Shown piece by piece: positions 31,730-40,874 of a DNA stretch of 64,000 bases. The stretch's first letter is position 1; each line of letters opens with the position of its first letter. The translations under genes and the position numbers were made by a program. The stretch is from Thiohalomonas denitrificans (GTDB lineage: Bacteria > Pseudomonadota > Gammaproteobacteria > Thiohalomonadales > Thiohalomonadaceae), in contig NZ_FMWD01000002.1 in assembly GCF_900102855.1 (NCBI RefSeq), positions 408,090-472,089 on the forward strand, written 5' to 3'. The notes under the pieces are model-generated. The model was not told the DNA's origin. It ran no database searches and was given only the letters and a program-made list of their open reading frames with translations.

Positions 31730-31952
31730 CACGGCCTCCGGATTGGATGAATTGCCCCGCAAACTGCGGAACGATAATCAGGCCGCACGCATCGCACGTG
31801 ACAGCCTGTTGCTCGGAACACTATAAGGATTCCGGGTGACAGCAGCGGGGAGAACAGGGGCCGAATCGGTCCGGTGATGGCTCCGACTCGGTGCAGGGCA
31901 GGAAGGGGTTTGGAAACAGAGTGGCCCCGAAGGGCCACTCCAGAGAAGCGGC

Positions 31953-32150
31953 TTACTGCTGGGTGCCGCCCTCTTCCTGCTGCATTTCGCCGGGCTGCTG
32001 TTGAGTACCTTGCTCCTGTTCTGGCGGTTGCTGTTCGATCGTATCCTGCTGGCCCGGTTGCTCACCGAACTCACCACCCTCTTCGGCACAGCCATAAAGA
32101 CCGAGCGCCATCAGCGCAGCCAACGTTGCGATCATCTTCCTTGATTTCAT
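31953..32150 (-). CDS. Small Gln/Glu-rich lipoprotein
   Basis: 65 residues. The lipobox LYGC puts the lipidated cysteine at about residue 21. The mature part is almost entirely Q, E, G, P and T and is surely disordered. GAGAGGAGA lies upstream of the ATG at 32150. I do not recognise a family. The Q/E/P-rich tail of the PRC-barrel protein at 33813-34373 has similar composition. Confidence 0.65.
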   Translation of the reverse strand: MKSRKMIATLAALMALGLYGCAEEGGEFGEQPGQQDTIEQQPPEQEQGTQQQPGEMQQEEGGTQQ

Positions 32151-32372
32151 TACACTCTCCTCTCGACATGTGACGTGCAGATCACTCTGACACTGCTTTT
32201 GCCTGGCTACTACCCAGGGGCATTGAATGCTTATCCCAAAGATAGACACCCCTTGGCATGAAATGTAGTTTTAGACGAGCGTAGACGTCTGGTCGTGTAA
32301 TTGTCTATGTCTGTACAGCTGCCGCAACCACCGATTTCGGCAATTTTTTGGTTCTCCGGCTATGAGAACGGG

Positions 32373-32723
32373 TTATCGGGCGTCCGAACTGGTAGCTGCT
32401 GTTCGTCGTCTCTTTTTAACCGGCTTCAAGCGGTGAATGAGAGTAATCAGGGAGCTTTCACCCGCACCTTGCCCGGAGCCCTGGTTGGAAGCGTGATCCT
32501 CAATGACACAAAGAATCCCCGCATGCTCCAGCCGTTCTGTAAGCCGCTGCGCCTCGGTGACCGCACTAAACCGCTTCAGCACCTTTCGCTGGCCGTTTAG
32601 CAACAATCCAACCTTCTCTTCCGATAAACCGATATCCAGGATCAGGTTGCTGGTGACGGTAGCGGTATCCTTGTCGGAGACCAGCTTCCCGGTAAAAACA
32701 ACTTGGTATCGTTTATCACTCAT
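32373..32723 (-). CDS. Small protein with a RYQVVF-type domain of unknown function
   Basis: 116 residues. The first 75 match a short alpha/beta domain that occurs alone or in front of membrane domains such as DUF805: RYQVVFTGKLV, a helix with SEEKVGLLLNG, then VLKRFSAVTEAQRLTERLEHAG. The tail is basic (KKRRRTAATSSDAR). Function unknown. The start at 32723 is weakly supported by CAGGGCG. A perfect FNR-type box lies 90 bp upstream, so it may respond to oxygen. Confidence 0.6.
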   Translation of the reverse strand: MSDKRYQVVFTGKLVSDKDTATVTSNLILDIGLSEEKVGLLLNGQRKVLKRFSAVTEAQRLTERLEHAGILCVIEDHASNQGSGQGAGESSLITLIHRLKPVKKRRRTAATSSDAR

Positions 32724-33025
32724 GGTCACGCCCTGTCTGTCCGCCGGTTCAGGTTAGGGAAAGTGAATCGGCCAATTTGTGACATAGTCGGCAAATCTCG
32801 ACTTTGCCGCAGTTGATACACATCAACAACGGTCATCAGTGACCCCGAATCTCCCGAAGGTGTGCCCCCACAAGGCTTTCACAACACGCCGATGGTCGAA
32901 ATGTTGCCCGAAATGTGTCGGGTTCAGGAGAATTCGCACTAACGTTCAGCTGGTTTTGTGAAAGCTCCCACAGCCCGAAATGACGGAGTCGCTGACAATG
33001 TGCCGCCGAGTCCAAGCCGGATTGA
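32724..33025. other. 302-bp intergenic region with a regulatory box
   Basis: Divergent promoter region between the RYQVVF-domain gene and the SH3 protein gene. Apart from the FNR-type box at 32813-32826 I see a near-palindromic stretch CGAAATGTTGCCCGAAATGTGTCGGG (around 32895-32925, two partial copies of CCGAAATG), but no gene. Confidence 0.5.
32813..32826. promoter_or_regulatory. FNR/ANR-type binding site
   Basis: TTGAT-ACAC-ATCAA is a perfect match to the FNR consensus TTGAT-N4-ATCAA. It is 90 bp from the start codon of the minus-strand RYQVVF-domain gene and 200 bp from that of the plus-strand SH3 protein gene; the first is the more likely target. A CRP/FNR relative with the same consensus could be the actual regulator. 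Confidence 0.6.
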
Positions 33026-33697
33026 ATGTTCATGCGCTACTTCGTGTTGACCGCCCTTTTGCTATTGGCGGCGGGTTCCAGTTTCGCCGAGACCCGCTAT
33101 GTGAGTGATGAACTCACCATTACCCTGCGCGCAGGGCAGGGTAATGCCTACAAGATCCTGCAGACACTCCGTTCGGGCGAACAGCTTCAGATCCTGGAAG
33201 AGGATGGTGAGTTTATTCGTGTGCGGACAAATCGCGACCTCGAGGGCTGGGTGCGGAGCCGATACCTGACGGATGCACCGATCGCCCGGGCACGCCTGAC
33301 TGCAGCGGAACAGAAACTTGCCCGCCTCGAAGGTGAGGCACGTTCGTTGCGCGAACAGGCGAGCTCGCTGCAGGCGGAACGAAATAGCCTCAGAGACAAG
33401 CTGCGTGCCACGGAGACCGAAAAGGCCTCGCTAGAGGACGAGGCTGCCGAACTGAAACAGATTGCTGCCGAACCCCTGCAGTTGCGCGAAAAGAATCGGG
33501 TGATGAAAAGTCGCATCGACACCCTTGAGTCGGACCTGGCCAGGATCGAACGAACCAATGATCAGCTGCGCAACAACTCGCAACGGGAGTGGTTCATGGT
33601 TGGTGCTGGTGTTCTTGGCGCCGGGATCTTCCTTGGCCTGGTGCTGCCCCTGATACGCCGCAAGAGTCGCTCCTCAAGCTGGTCCGATCTGCGCTGA
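33026..33697 (+). CDS. SH3/coiled-coil membrane protein (TIGR04211/YgiM type)
   Basis: 223 residues: signal peptide (about 1-21), a bacterial SH3 domain (22-85, with TLRAGQGNAYKIL and GWVRSRYL), a long coiled coil (90-190) and a C-terminal membrane helix (about 193-213) followed by basic residues. This is the TIGR04211/YgiM arrangement; it is anchored in the inner membrane with the SH3 domain in the periplasm. Function is not established. The start is ATG 33026 or ATG 33032. Confidence 0.85.
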   Translation: MFMRYFVLTALLLLAAGSSFAETRYVSDELTITLRAGQGNAYKILQTLRSGEQLQILEEDGEFIRVRTNRDLEGWVRSRYLTDAPIARARLTAAEQKLARLEGEARSLREQASSLQAERNSLRDKLRATETEKASLEDEAAELKQIAAEPLQLREKNRVMKSRIDTLESDLARIERTNDQLRNNSQREWFMVGAGVLGAGIFLGLVLPLIRRKSRSSSWSDLR

Positions 33698-33812
33698 AGA
33701 AGGGCCGGTTTGCCCCGCGCAGGGAGGTTGACTCTCCGCGTATTTCGCCTAAACCTTGGGTGACACCCACACAGGGGTGATTCCTGAAGCAATGGAAACA
33801 CGGAGGTTCACC

Positions 33813-34373
33813 ATGCGTTACAAGTTTATGACCCACATACTTTCCGCCAGTGCCCTTACGCTGGTAATGGGCGCTCCCGTCTATGCCGCTGGCGAAGGTG
33901 AATACCAGGACCCGCAGGCACAGACCGGAGCCGCACAGCAGGACCCGGCCATGCAGGAGCAGCGAGCCGAAGTGGACTTCGCCAACTCCTACAAGTCCAG
34001 CAGCCTGCAGGACCTCGATGTCAATGACATGCAGGGCGAGACCATCGGGCAGATCGATGATGTACTGATCGACTCCGAGGGCAAGGTGTCCCATGTCGTT
34101 GTCAGCGAAGAGGGCGGTTTGCTCGGTGGCGACGGCCAGAGCTATGTGATCCCCTGGGATCAGGTGCAATTCGACGAGCAGCAGCAGACGGCCTCCATCG
34201 ATGTGTCGCAGGACCAGCTGAGCACCGAATTCTCGGCGTTCGAAGAGCTGCCCGCGACCAAGCTGGAGCGGGACGAAGCAGAACAGCAGCCGGACGAAGC
34301 TCAGCAGCCGGACGACATCCAGCAGCAGCCGGAAGAGGGTATGGGCGAGTCTCCCGACTCACCGATGCAATAG
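33813..34373 (+). CDS. Exported PRC-barrel domain protein
   Basis: 186 residues: signal peptide (1-24, ending VYAA), a Q-rich linker, a PRC barrel (about 55-130, with DVNDMQGETIGQIDDVLID and VVVSEEGG) and a disordered tail made of D, E, Q and P. PRC barrels are small beta domains in RNA processing and photosynthetic reaction centres; exported versions are common in stress-related loci and uncharacterised. CGGAGGTTCACC fixes the start at 33813; in-frame ATG 33792 is possible. Confidence 0.8.
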   Translation: MRYKFMTHILSASALTLVMGAPVYAAGEGEYQDPQAQTGAAQQDPAMQEQRAEVDFANSYKSSSLQDLDVNDMQGETIGQIDDVLIDSEGKVSHVVVSEEGGLLGGDGQSYVIPWDQVQFDEQQQTASIDVSQDQLSTEFSAFEELPATKLERDEAEQQPDEAQQPDDIQQQPEEGMGESPDSPMQ

Positions 34374-34393
34374 AGATACACCTACCGACGCGA

Positions 34394-34415
34394 GCGCCGC
34401 CCATGGGGGCGGCGC
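34394..34415. other. GC hairpin after the PRC-barrel gene
   Basis: GCGCCGCCC (34394-34402) pairs with GGGCGGCGC (34407-34415). No T-run follows. It lies between convergent PRC-barrel and helicase genes and may limit read-through. Confidence 0.45.
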
Positions 34416-34470
34416 ATCGCTTTCCGGCGAACACCTCCGTCACGTATACGGGTCGTACCGATCTGCCCGG

Positions 34471-34492
34471 TGTCGGCCTGAAGGCCGACCAC
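34471..34492. repeat. Dispersed palindrome, copy 3 (short)
   Basis: TGTCGGCCTGAAGGCCGACC is one arm of the TGTAGGTCGG...GGCCTGAAGGCCGACC family. It lies 14 bp before the stop codon of the minus-strand helicase gene. Confidence 0.65.
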
Positions 34493-34505
34493 CCGGTGAG
34501 GTGGT

Positions 34506-36188
34506 TCAGGGCCGCGTCTTTCCCTGCCGGGGCTTCGGCTTGCGTCCTTTTTCACTGGTGGGGGTCAGATTCAGCCGGCGGCCGCAGACCCAGACCTTCT
34601 TAAGATGGTTTTGCAGCTCTATCGGCAGGCCTTCTGGTAGATCGACCGTGCTGTAGGTGTCGTAGAGCTGGATACGACCAATGTTACGGCTGTCGATTCC
34701 CGCTTCGTTGGCAATGGCGCCGACAACGTGTTTCGGTTGCACCCCATGCTCCCGTCCCACCTCGATGCGGTAGCTCTGCATACCGGCATCGGGTTCGCGA
34801 TCAAAACGGGGCCGCTTTTGGCCGCCGCGTTTGGCTTCACGACTCTCTCGCTCCACCGGAGCCTTCTGCTCCTTCACCTCCAGCGGCCGTTCACGCTGTA
34901 CGAGATAGGCCAGCGCCGCGGCGACTTCACTCAAGCCGACGTCATGCTCCTCCTGGTAGCCATCCACAAGATCCTCGAAAAAATTCAATTCCTGGCTCTC
35001 GAGGGTCTCGGTGATGAGCTGTTTGAAACGGTCCACCCGCTTGTCCGTCACCGCCTCGCGGCTCGGCAGGTTCATCGGCGCAATGGGCTGGCGGGTGGCG
35101 CGCTCGATGGTCTTCAGCATGCGCCGTTCCCGGGGGGCGACGAACAGAATGGCCTCGCCCTTGCGGCCGGCACGTCCGGTCCGCCCGATCCGGTGCACAT
35201 AGGCTTCGGTGTCGTAGGGAATGTCATAGTTGACCACATGGCTGACCCGTTCCACATCCAGGCCACGGGCCACCACATCCGTCCCTACCACGATATCCAG
35301 CGCACCGCGCTTCAGCTTTTCGACGGTCTGTTCGCGCTGCACCTGATTCATGTCACCGTTGAGAGCAGCAGCGGCAAAACCACGCGCCTCGAGCTTTTCG
35401 GCCAGATTAACCGTCTCGGTCTTGGTGCGCACGAAGATGAGCATGCCATCGAATGGCTCCACTTCGAGGATCCGGGTCAGAGCATCGAGTTTGTGAACCC
35501 CGCTCACCTGCCAGTAACGCTGGGTGATGGTCTCCACGGTGGTGGTCTTCGAGGCAATCTTCACCTCGACCGGGTCATGCAGATGACGGCGGGCCACCTG
35601 CTGAATCGGCTTCGGCATGGTTGCGGAAAAGAGCGCGATCTGCCGCTCTTGCGGTGCACGGGCCAGGATCCACTCGACATCGTCGATGAAGCCCATGCGC
35701 AGCATTTCGTCGGCCTCGTCCAGCACGAAGGTCCTGAGATCGTCCAGTACCAGGGTTCCGCGTCGCAAATGGTCCATGACCCGCCCCGGCGTGCCCACCA
35801 CCAGATGCACTCCGCGGCTCAAACCGCGCAACTGCGTCCCCATGCCCTGGCCGCCGTAGACCGGCAGAATGTGGAACCCCGGAAGGTGCCGGGCGTAGGC
35901 CTGGATGGCTTCAGCCACCTGGATCGCCAGCTCACGGGTCGGCGTAAGCACCAGGGCCTGCGGACGACGCTGGGCAAGATCGATGCGGCTCAGAAGCGGC
36001 AGGGCAAAAGCTGCGGTCTTGCCGGTCCCGGTCTGGGCCTGGCCAAGCAAATCACGACCCTCCAGTAACGGCGGAATCGTCTCCGCCTGGATAGGAGACG
36101 GCGCTTCGTAACCAGCCTCCTCGACGGCCTGAAGGACGGGCGCAGCGAGGCCCAGCTCTGAAAATAGGGTAACCGGGTTATCGGACAT
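34506..36188 (-). CDS. DEAD-box ATP-dependent RNA helicase (DeaD/CsdA-like)
   Basis: 560 residues. Q motif near residue 30, motif I AQTGTGKT, Ia PTRELA, II DEAD, III SAT, IV-VI including ARGLD and HRIGRTGR. The C-terminal part (about 460-540) holds a DbpA-type RNA-binding RRM (VGREHGVQPKHVVGAIANEAG), then a basic tail. This is the DeaD/CsdA arrangement, associated with ribosome assembly and cold adaptation. I start at 36188 (MSDNPVT), where CGAGAG has good spacing; ATG 36194 is an alternative. Confidence 0.93.
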   Translation of the reverse strand: MSDNPVTLFSELGLAAPVLQAVEEAGYEAPSPIQAETIPPLLEGRDLLGQAQTGTGKTAAFALPLLSRIDLAQRRPQALVLTPTRELAIQVAEAIQAYARHLPGFHILPVYGGQGMGTQLRGLSRGVHLVVGTPGRVMDHLRRGTLVLDDLRTFVLDEADEMLRMGFIDDVEWILARAPQERQIALFSATMPKPIQQVARRHLHDPVEVKIASKTTTVETITQRYWQVSGVHKLDALTRILEVEPFDGMLIFVRTKTETVNLAEKLEARGFAAAALNGDMNQVQREQTVEKLKRGALDIVVGTDVVARGLDVERVSHVVNYDIPYDTEAYVHRIGRTGRAGRKGEAILFVAPRERRMLKTIERATRQPIAPMNLPSREAVTDKRVDRFKQLITETLESQELNFFEDLVDGYQEEHDVGLSEVAAALAYLVQRERPLEVKEQKAPVERESREAKRGGQKRPRFDREPDAGMQSYRIEVGREHGVQPKHVVGAIANEAGIDSRNIGRIQLYDTYSTVDLPEGLPIELQNHLKKVWVCGRRLNLTPTSEKGRKPKPRQGKTRP

Positions 36189-36292
36189 CAACATTCTCTC
36201 GGGGGGGTGCTTCAGAAAGCGAATCAATTATCAGATAGGAATTGTACGCCATACCGCGCTGTGGCGCGCAATAAATTGCCCAACGGGTGCCC

Positions 36293-36874
36293 TCATGTGG
36301 CTAACGAACGGCGCAGCGCTTCCATGCATGCGACCAGCACGGGCGGCTGATAATAGGCATTGGCACCGCTCGGGCTCGGCAGAACCCACACGGCGGTCCG
36401 GCCGATGGAATGCGGCTGGGGGCCGACAGCGGCACGGGGGTCATCGAAAGCCGTTCGGTAGGCGCCAATGCCGAGCACCGCAACAGCCCGGGGCCGGTAG
36501 CGCAAGACCTTGCGACGCAGTTTTTCAGCCCCCTCCCTCAACTCCCGGGCCGTGAGATCGCTGGCGCCCCGAGTAGCGCGGGCAACGAGGTTTGTCACAC
36601 CGATGGGGTGGTGCAGCAGCAGTTTCTCCTCCTCCCAGGGGGAGTAGAGCCGTTCGGTAAAACCGGCTCGATAAAGTGCGGGCCAAAAACGATTTCCGGG
36701 GCGAGCGAAATGATGCCCCACCGCCGCGCTGTAGAGTCCCGGATTGATCCCGCAGAAGAGTACCGAAAGCTCCGGCGCCAACAGGTCCGGGACCTCCCGA
36801 TCTACGGCCGCCTCCAGGTCCCGCCTGGCAGGACGGAGCCGCCCCTCGTGTAGTGCCGACTGCCGCTTGTCCAT
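36293..36874 (-). CDS. mug: Mug-type G/U mismatch-specific DNA glycosylase
   Basis: Uracil-DNA glycosylase superfamily 2. GINPGLYSAAVGHHFARPGN is the family active-site motif with the catalytic asparagine, and VLPSPSGANA the DNA-intercalation motif near the C-terminus. It removes uracil or ethenocytosine from mispairs. The start is uncertain: 36874 (MDKRQSAL) gives 193 residues, ATG 36916 adds 14; neither has a clear ribosome-binding site. A long basic region before the catalytic domain is unlike E. coli Mug. Confidence 0.88.
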   Translation of the reverse strand: MDKRQSALHEGRLRPARRDLEAAVDREVPDLLAPELSVLFCGINPGLYSAAVGHHFARPGNRFWPALYRAGFTERLYSPWEEEKLLLHHPIGVTNLVARATRGASDLTARELREGAEKLRRKVLRYRPRAVAVLGIGAYRTAFDDPRAAVGPQPHSIGRTAVWVLPSPSGANAYYQPPVLVACMEALRRSLAT

Positions 36875-37142
36875 ACAGAGAAAAGGTAGGACGAATCGGG
36901 ATTGCGTCACTGCCATTTTCGGCAGCCATTCTGGGGGGCGCCTGGCCACGGCTGCGCCATGAACAGGCGGTCCGGCTGACCCGTTCTCTACTGCTATGAA
37001 GAACCGAACCACCGGAAATGGGAAATGAGTAAGGCGTTGCCGCTCTGGTAGTCACCGAAAGCGTGGCCGGACCGATCCCGAAAGGTGGCTATTCTCTTTA
37101 TCATAGCTAGGCTTAGAGGCAGGCAACACAAGGAGTACGGCC

Positions 37143-38426
37143 ATGCACGGGCAGCATGCAACGGATCGCCAGTCCAGCTTACTGCTCCCGTTGGCGCCCA
37201 TCGCCAAGGTGCGGCGCCGGTTTCCAGTGCTGGGCTCCACTTGGTGCCGCGGTGCTGATTACGGCTTCGGCGACGCCTGGCGGCAAGCGCCTGTCATTCG
37301 GGAGGAGCGCGACGGCGGGGACGAATATGGACCCGACTACCGATTCAGCACCCTGGCAGAAAACCTGTCCGATGCCGTCCTCGTCTATGACCGGCAACTG
37401 CGCTGCCGGTACGCCAACCCTGCGGTAGAGGCCTGCCTGGACCGCGCTCCCGATCGGTTCGTCGGCAAATACATCACCGAGCTGGGGCTTCCCCGCAAAC
37501 TCGCGGTGCTCTGGAACGATGCGCTCAGCCTGCTGTTTGCCAGCGGTCAACGTCTGACCCAGGAATTCCGCCTGTCCGCCCGGGGAGGCGATCGCCATCT
37601 TGAAATTCGGGTTGTCCCCGACATGAACTCGAACGGCGGCGTGGAGAACGCCCTGGTGATTATCCGTGATATCACCGAACGCAGGGAGGCGCAAAGAGAG
37701 CGGCAGCGCACGATGCAGGTCCTGCAGCAAAGGGATGCGGAGCTGGAGGAGTTCGCCTACGTCGCCTCTCATGACCTGAAAGGGCCGTTAAGGACCGCCC
37801 ATGCCCTCTCCTCCTGGATCGAAGAGGAGATTGGAGACAATCTCTCGGAAGAGGGGATTCATCATATGCAGCTGATGCGGGCCCGACTGCAGCGAATGGA
37901 TGAGCTGATCAACGCAACACTCGAATTCTCCAGGGCCGGGCATGCCGCCAATAACACCCACGACATCTCGCCCTTCGAGTTGGCGAAACAGATAGCGAGT
38001 GAACATGGCCTGCCGGAAGGCTTTCGGATCTCCGCCGCTCCGTCCATGCCGCGGATACGAACCAACCAGACCCTGTTCAGCCAGGTGCTCACACATCTAA
38101 TCGGCAACGCCATCGAGCACCACGACCGGGTCGATGGTCACGTCTGGATGTCCTGTCGGGACCTCCACGGATTCTGGGAATTTTCAATAGTGGATGATGG
38201 TCCGGGGATCCCGCCCGAATACCACCAGCATATCTTTCACATGTTTCAACGCGGCCCGGTTCCCAAGCATCACAACGGCTACGGCATAGGGCTGGCGATT
38301 GTGAAAAAGGTGGTGGAACGCGTCGGCGGGCACATCGAGGTGGATTCGGCCCCCGGCTGGGGCGCCACCTTCCGTTTCACCTGGCCAAAGGCACGCCAGG
38401 ACGCAACCCCGCGTAGCCGGATTTAG
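37143..38426 (+). CDS. Orphan PAS-domain histidine kinase
   Basis: 427 residues without membrane helices, thus cytoplasmic. The first 65 residues are low-complexity; a PAS domain with PAC (LAENLSDAVLVYDRQLRC ... IIRDITERRE) spans about 70-185; a coiled coil leads into HisKA (ASHDLKGPLR, His near residue 212) and a HATPase with LIGNAIEH, DDGPGIP and GYGIGLAIVKK. The end GWGATFRFTWPK is nearly identical to the kinase at 44405-46039. No response regulator is adjacent. The kinase part resembles bacteriophytochrome kinases, but no chromophore domain is present. Confidence 0.88.
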   Translation: MHGQHATDRQSSLLLPLAPIAKVRRRFPVLGSTWCRGADYGFGDAWRQAPVIREERDGGDEYGPDYRFSTLAENLSDAVLVYDRQLRCRYANPAVEACLDRAPDRFVGKYITELGLPRKLAVLWNDALSLLFASGQRLTQEFRLSARGGDRHLEIRVVPDMNSNGGVENALVIIRDITERREAQRERQRTMQVLQQRDAELEEFAYVASHDLKGPLRTAHALSSWIEEEIGDNLSEEGIHHMQLMRARLQRMDELINATLEFSRAGHAANNTHDISPFELAKQIASEHGLPEGFRISAAPSMPRIRTNQTLFSQVLTHLIGNAIEHHDRVDGHVWMSCRDLHGFWEFSIVDDGPGIPPEYHQHIFHMFQRGPVPKHHNGYGIGLAIVKKVVERVGGHIEVDSAPGWGATFRFTWPKARQDATPRSRI

Positions 38427-38441
38427 CCCCGCCCAACTTGA

Positions 38442-38510
38442 ACGACGGCCTGAAGGCCGACGTCGGGCTTTAGCCCGTCACAACCCAGCAGCCTGAAAGC
38501 CGACCTGCAG
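38442..38510. repeat. Dispersed palindrome, copy 4
   Basis: GACGGCCTGAAGGCCGAC, then GTCGGGCTTTAGCCCGTC, then a third arm GCCTGAAAGCCGACCTGCAG, so this copy has three arms. It lies between the convergent kinase (stop 38426) and aminotransferase (stop 38532) genes. Confidence 0.75.
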
Positions 38511-38531
38511 AATATACGATTGGGAGGCGAG

Positions 38532-39731
38532 CTAAAACTGCTGCTTTTCCAGCCAGGGGATCATTCGCGAGAAGGCCTCCTCTATCTTCTCCAGCGAGGT
38601 GGAGAAGCTGATCCGAAACGTGTTAGTGGTCGATTCCCCGAAGGTTTCGCCGGGAACCGTGCACACGCCCGTTTCCTCCAGCATACGCAGTGCCACCGAG
38701 GAACCGTCCGCATTGGCCGGAAGCGACGGCAGGATATAGAACGCCCCTTGCGGCCAGTACCCGGTGAGGTGAGGTGCATCACCCACCAGTTGCACGACCT
38801 TGTCCCTGCGACGGCGGTATTCGGCGATCATCTCGTCGAGAAAACCGCGACCGCCGGTCAGGGCCGCGACACCGGCCCACTGTCCCGGCGTGTTGGCGAC
38901 GGTTGTGGTGAACATGTGATAGCGACGCAGCGTTTTGATGGCCGCCTCGCTGGCGATAATCCAGCCGATCCGCATCCCCGGCATACTGAAGGTCTTCGAG
39001 AAACTGCTGACCACCATGGTCTGGTCGATATCCGCCGCACAGCTGATGATGCTGGGGTACTCGATGTCATCCAGCACGAGGTGATCGTAGACCTCGTCAG
39101 AGATCACCTTGACCCCGCGGTAGGCCGCTTCCTGAACGATGGCCTCGACCGTTTCCCTGGGGTAGACCACCCCGGTGGGATTATTGGGGGAGTTGAGGAC
39201 GATGGCATAGGTCGACATGCCGATGGCATCGATGACCTCCTGCGGGTCGAGCTGGTAGCCCCGATCGGCGCTGGTTTCGATCGACTTGACTTCACCCCCA
39301 TTCATTCGCACCAGCGGGGCATAGAGGGGGAAGGTAGGCTCCGGTATCAGAAATTCCCGTCCCGGCGCAGCGGTTGCGCTAAGGGCCAGGTAGAGTGCTT
39401 CGGTCGCACCAGTGGTGACGAGGAAATTATCCTCTTTCAACTGGCGTCCGTAACGTTCGGAGTAGTAGGCAACCAATTCGGTGACCAGTTCGGGCAGCCC
39501 CGCATCCATGGTGTATCCGGTATGGCCGTCACGCAGCGCCTGGATATGGGCTTCCACGATATGGGGCGGTGTGGGGAAATCCGGCTGGCCGATGGAGAGG
39601 TGAATAACATCGTCCATGGTGGAGGCCAGATTGACCATCCGCCGGATTCCCGGTATCGGCAACACGCGCAGGGCCGGGTTGAATGCCGACTCCCCACCCG
39701 AGTCAATTTCCTGTGCCATTTCCCTCGACAT
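38532..39731 (-). CDS. PLP-dependent class I aminotransferase
   Basis: 399 residues of the AspC/AAT fold-type I family. NSPNNPTG binds the cofactor pyridine side, the Schiff-base lysine is in SSFSKTFSMPG, and FRISFS carries the carboxylate-binding arginine. Such enzymes transfer amino groups between aspartate, alanine, aromatic or branched amino acids and 2-oxoacids; the exact substrate cannot be read off. The start at 39731 (MSREMAQEI) has AGGGAGA five bases upstream. It is divergent from the 2-hydroxyacid dehydrogenase, separated by about 90 bp. Confidence 0.88.
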   Translation of the reverse strand: MSREMAQEIDSGGESAFNPALRVLPIPGIRRMVNLASTMDDVIHLSIGQPDFPTPPHIVEAHIQALRDGHTGYTMDAGLPELVTELVAYYSERYGRQLKEDNFLVTTGATEALYLALSATAAPGREFLIPEPTFPLYAPLVRMNGGEVKSIETSADRGYQLDPQEVIDAIGMSTYAIVLNSPNNPTGVVYPRETVEAIVQEAAYRGVKVISDEVYDHLVLDDIEYPSIISCAADIDQTMVVSSFSKTFSMPGMRIGWIIASEAAIKTLRRYHMFTTTVANTPGQWAGVAALTGGRGFLDEMIAEYRRRRDKVVQLVGDAPHLTGYWPQGAFYILPSLPANADGSSVALRMLEETGVCTVPGETFGESTTNTFRISFSTSLEKIEEAFSRMIPWLEKQQF

Positions 39732-39821
39732 CCCTGTCTCCCTAACCGGAGGCTTCAGCAACAGGTTAGCGTCAAGTCCAGGGGGCTGCTAGTGTCGTTT
39801 ATATCAGGTATCGCAGAACGG

Positions 39822-40793
39822 ATGGTTTTGATGGCCGGAACACTTCCCACCGTTGTCGTATTGACCGCACCCGACGAGGGCTGGCCACCCGGCCTGGAGT
39901 CGCTCGAGTCATCAGCACAGCTTCTCCTGGCGGATTCACCCGAAGCCCTGCAGTCGTCACTGCCAGAAGCGGATATCTTGATGGTTACCGACTTCCGCAC
40001 CACCTGGCTGCGGGATGCATGGCACCGGGCTCAACGGCTCCGGTGGATCCACGCCACCAGCGCCGGCGTGGACGCGATCCTGTTTCCCGAGTTGAACGAA
40101 AGCGACATCCCGGTGACCAACGCACGCGGCATCTTCGATGCCGCTATCGCCGAATACGTGCTGGGATTGATGCTCGCCTTTGCGAAGGACCTTCCCGGCA
40201 CCCTGGAACATCAACGAAAACACCGCTGGCGCCACCGTGACAGCGAACGCATCGCCGGCAAACGGGTGCTGGTGGTCGGTGCCGGCTCGATCGGGCGCCG
40301 CATCGGAAATTTGGCCCGCGCCAGCGGTATGCACGTTGAGGGGATCGCCAGCCGGAAAAGGGAAGGCGATGACGATTTCCAGGCCATTCATGGGGCTGAC
40401 TCATTGTACGACCTCCTGCCGGACGCCGACTACGTCGTGATCGCCGCACCGCTAAACCGCAGTACCGAGGGTCTGTTCGGAAGCGAAGCCTTTTCGCGGA
40501 TGCAGCCGGGCGCACGGCTGATCAATATCGGGCGGGGTCCCATCGTTCAGACCGGAGCACTGGTGGAGGCACTGCAGACGGGCCGAATTGCCGGGGCGGC
40601 ACTCGACGTCTTCGAGGATGAACCCCTGCGGGAGGACCACCCGTTGTGGGGGATGCCCCAGGTGATCGTATCGCCCCACATGGCCGGTGATTTTATCGGC
40701 TGGCGCGAAGCGCTAAGCGAACAGTTCGTCGAAAACTTCCGCCGCTGGTGCAGGGGAGCCCCCCTGAACAACCTGGTCAAGAAAAGCCCATGA
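39822..40793 (+). CDS. D-isomer-specific 2-hydroxyacid dehydrogenase
   Basis: 323 residues. The NAD-binding motif is GAGSIGRRIG; the catalytic arginine is in NIGRGPIV, the glutamate in DVFEDEPL and the histidine in VSPHMAG. This matches glyoxylate/hydroxypyruvate reductase-like members, which reduce 2-oxoacids to D-2-hydroxyacids. The start is ATG 39822 or ATG 39831 (CGGATGG upstream); the frame is open far upstream, antisense to the aminotransferase, but that part is not coding. It may act on 2-oxoacids from the divergent aminotransferase. Confidence 0.88.
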   Translation: MVLMAGTLPTVVVLTAPDEGWPPGLESLESSAQLLLADSPEALQSSLPEADILMVTDFRTTWLRDAWHRAQRLRWIHATSAGVDAILFPELNESDIPVTNARGIFDAAIAEYVLGLMLAFAKDLPGTLEHQRKHRWRHRDSERIAGKRVLVVGAGSIGRRIGNLARASGMHVEGIASRKREGDDDFQAIHGADSLYDLLPDADYVVIAAPLNRSTEGLFGSEAFSRMQPGARLINIGRGPIVQTGALVEALQTGRIAGAALDVFEDEPLREDHPLWGMPQVIVSPHMAGDFIGWREALSEQFVENFRRWCRGAPLNNLVKKSP

Positions 40794-40874
40794 CCGCGTG
40801 CAGCCGGTATGCAACACCGGCTGCGAAGAAGCGCTTGTCGAGTCGAAGAAAATTGCGTCAGAACAACTTCAGGG

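Noticed and set aside
34728..36068. 446-codon plus-strand frame opposite the DEAD-box helicase
   Set aside because: It mirrors the helicase gene in high-GC DNA, lacks domains and has a His-rich artefact composition.
38520..39821. Long open frame continuing upstream of the 2-hydroxyacid dehydrogenase
   Set aside because: It is antisense to the aminotransferase over its whole length and has no domain; the dehydrogenase homology begins at 39822-39831.
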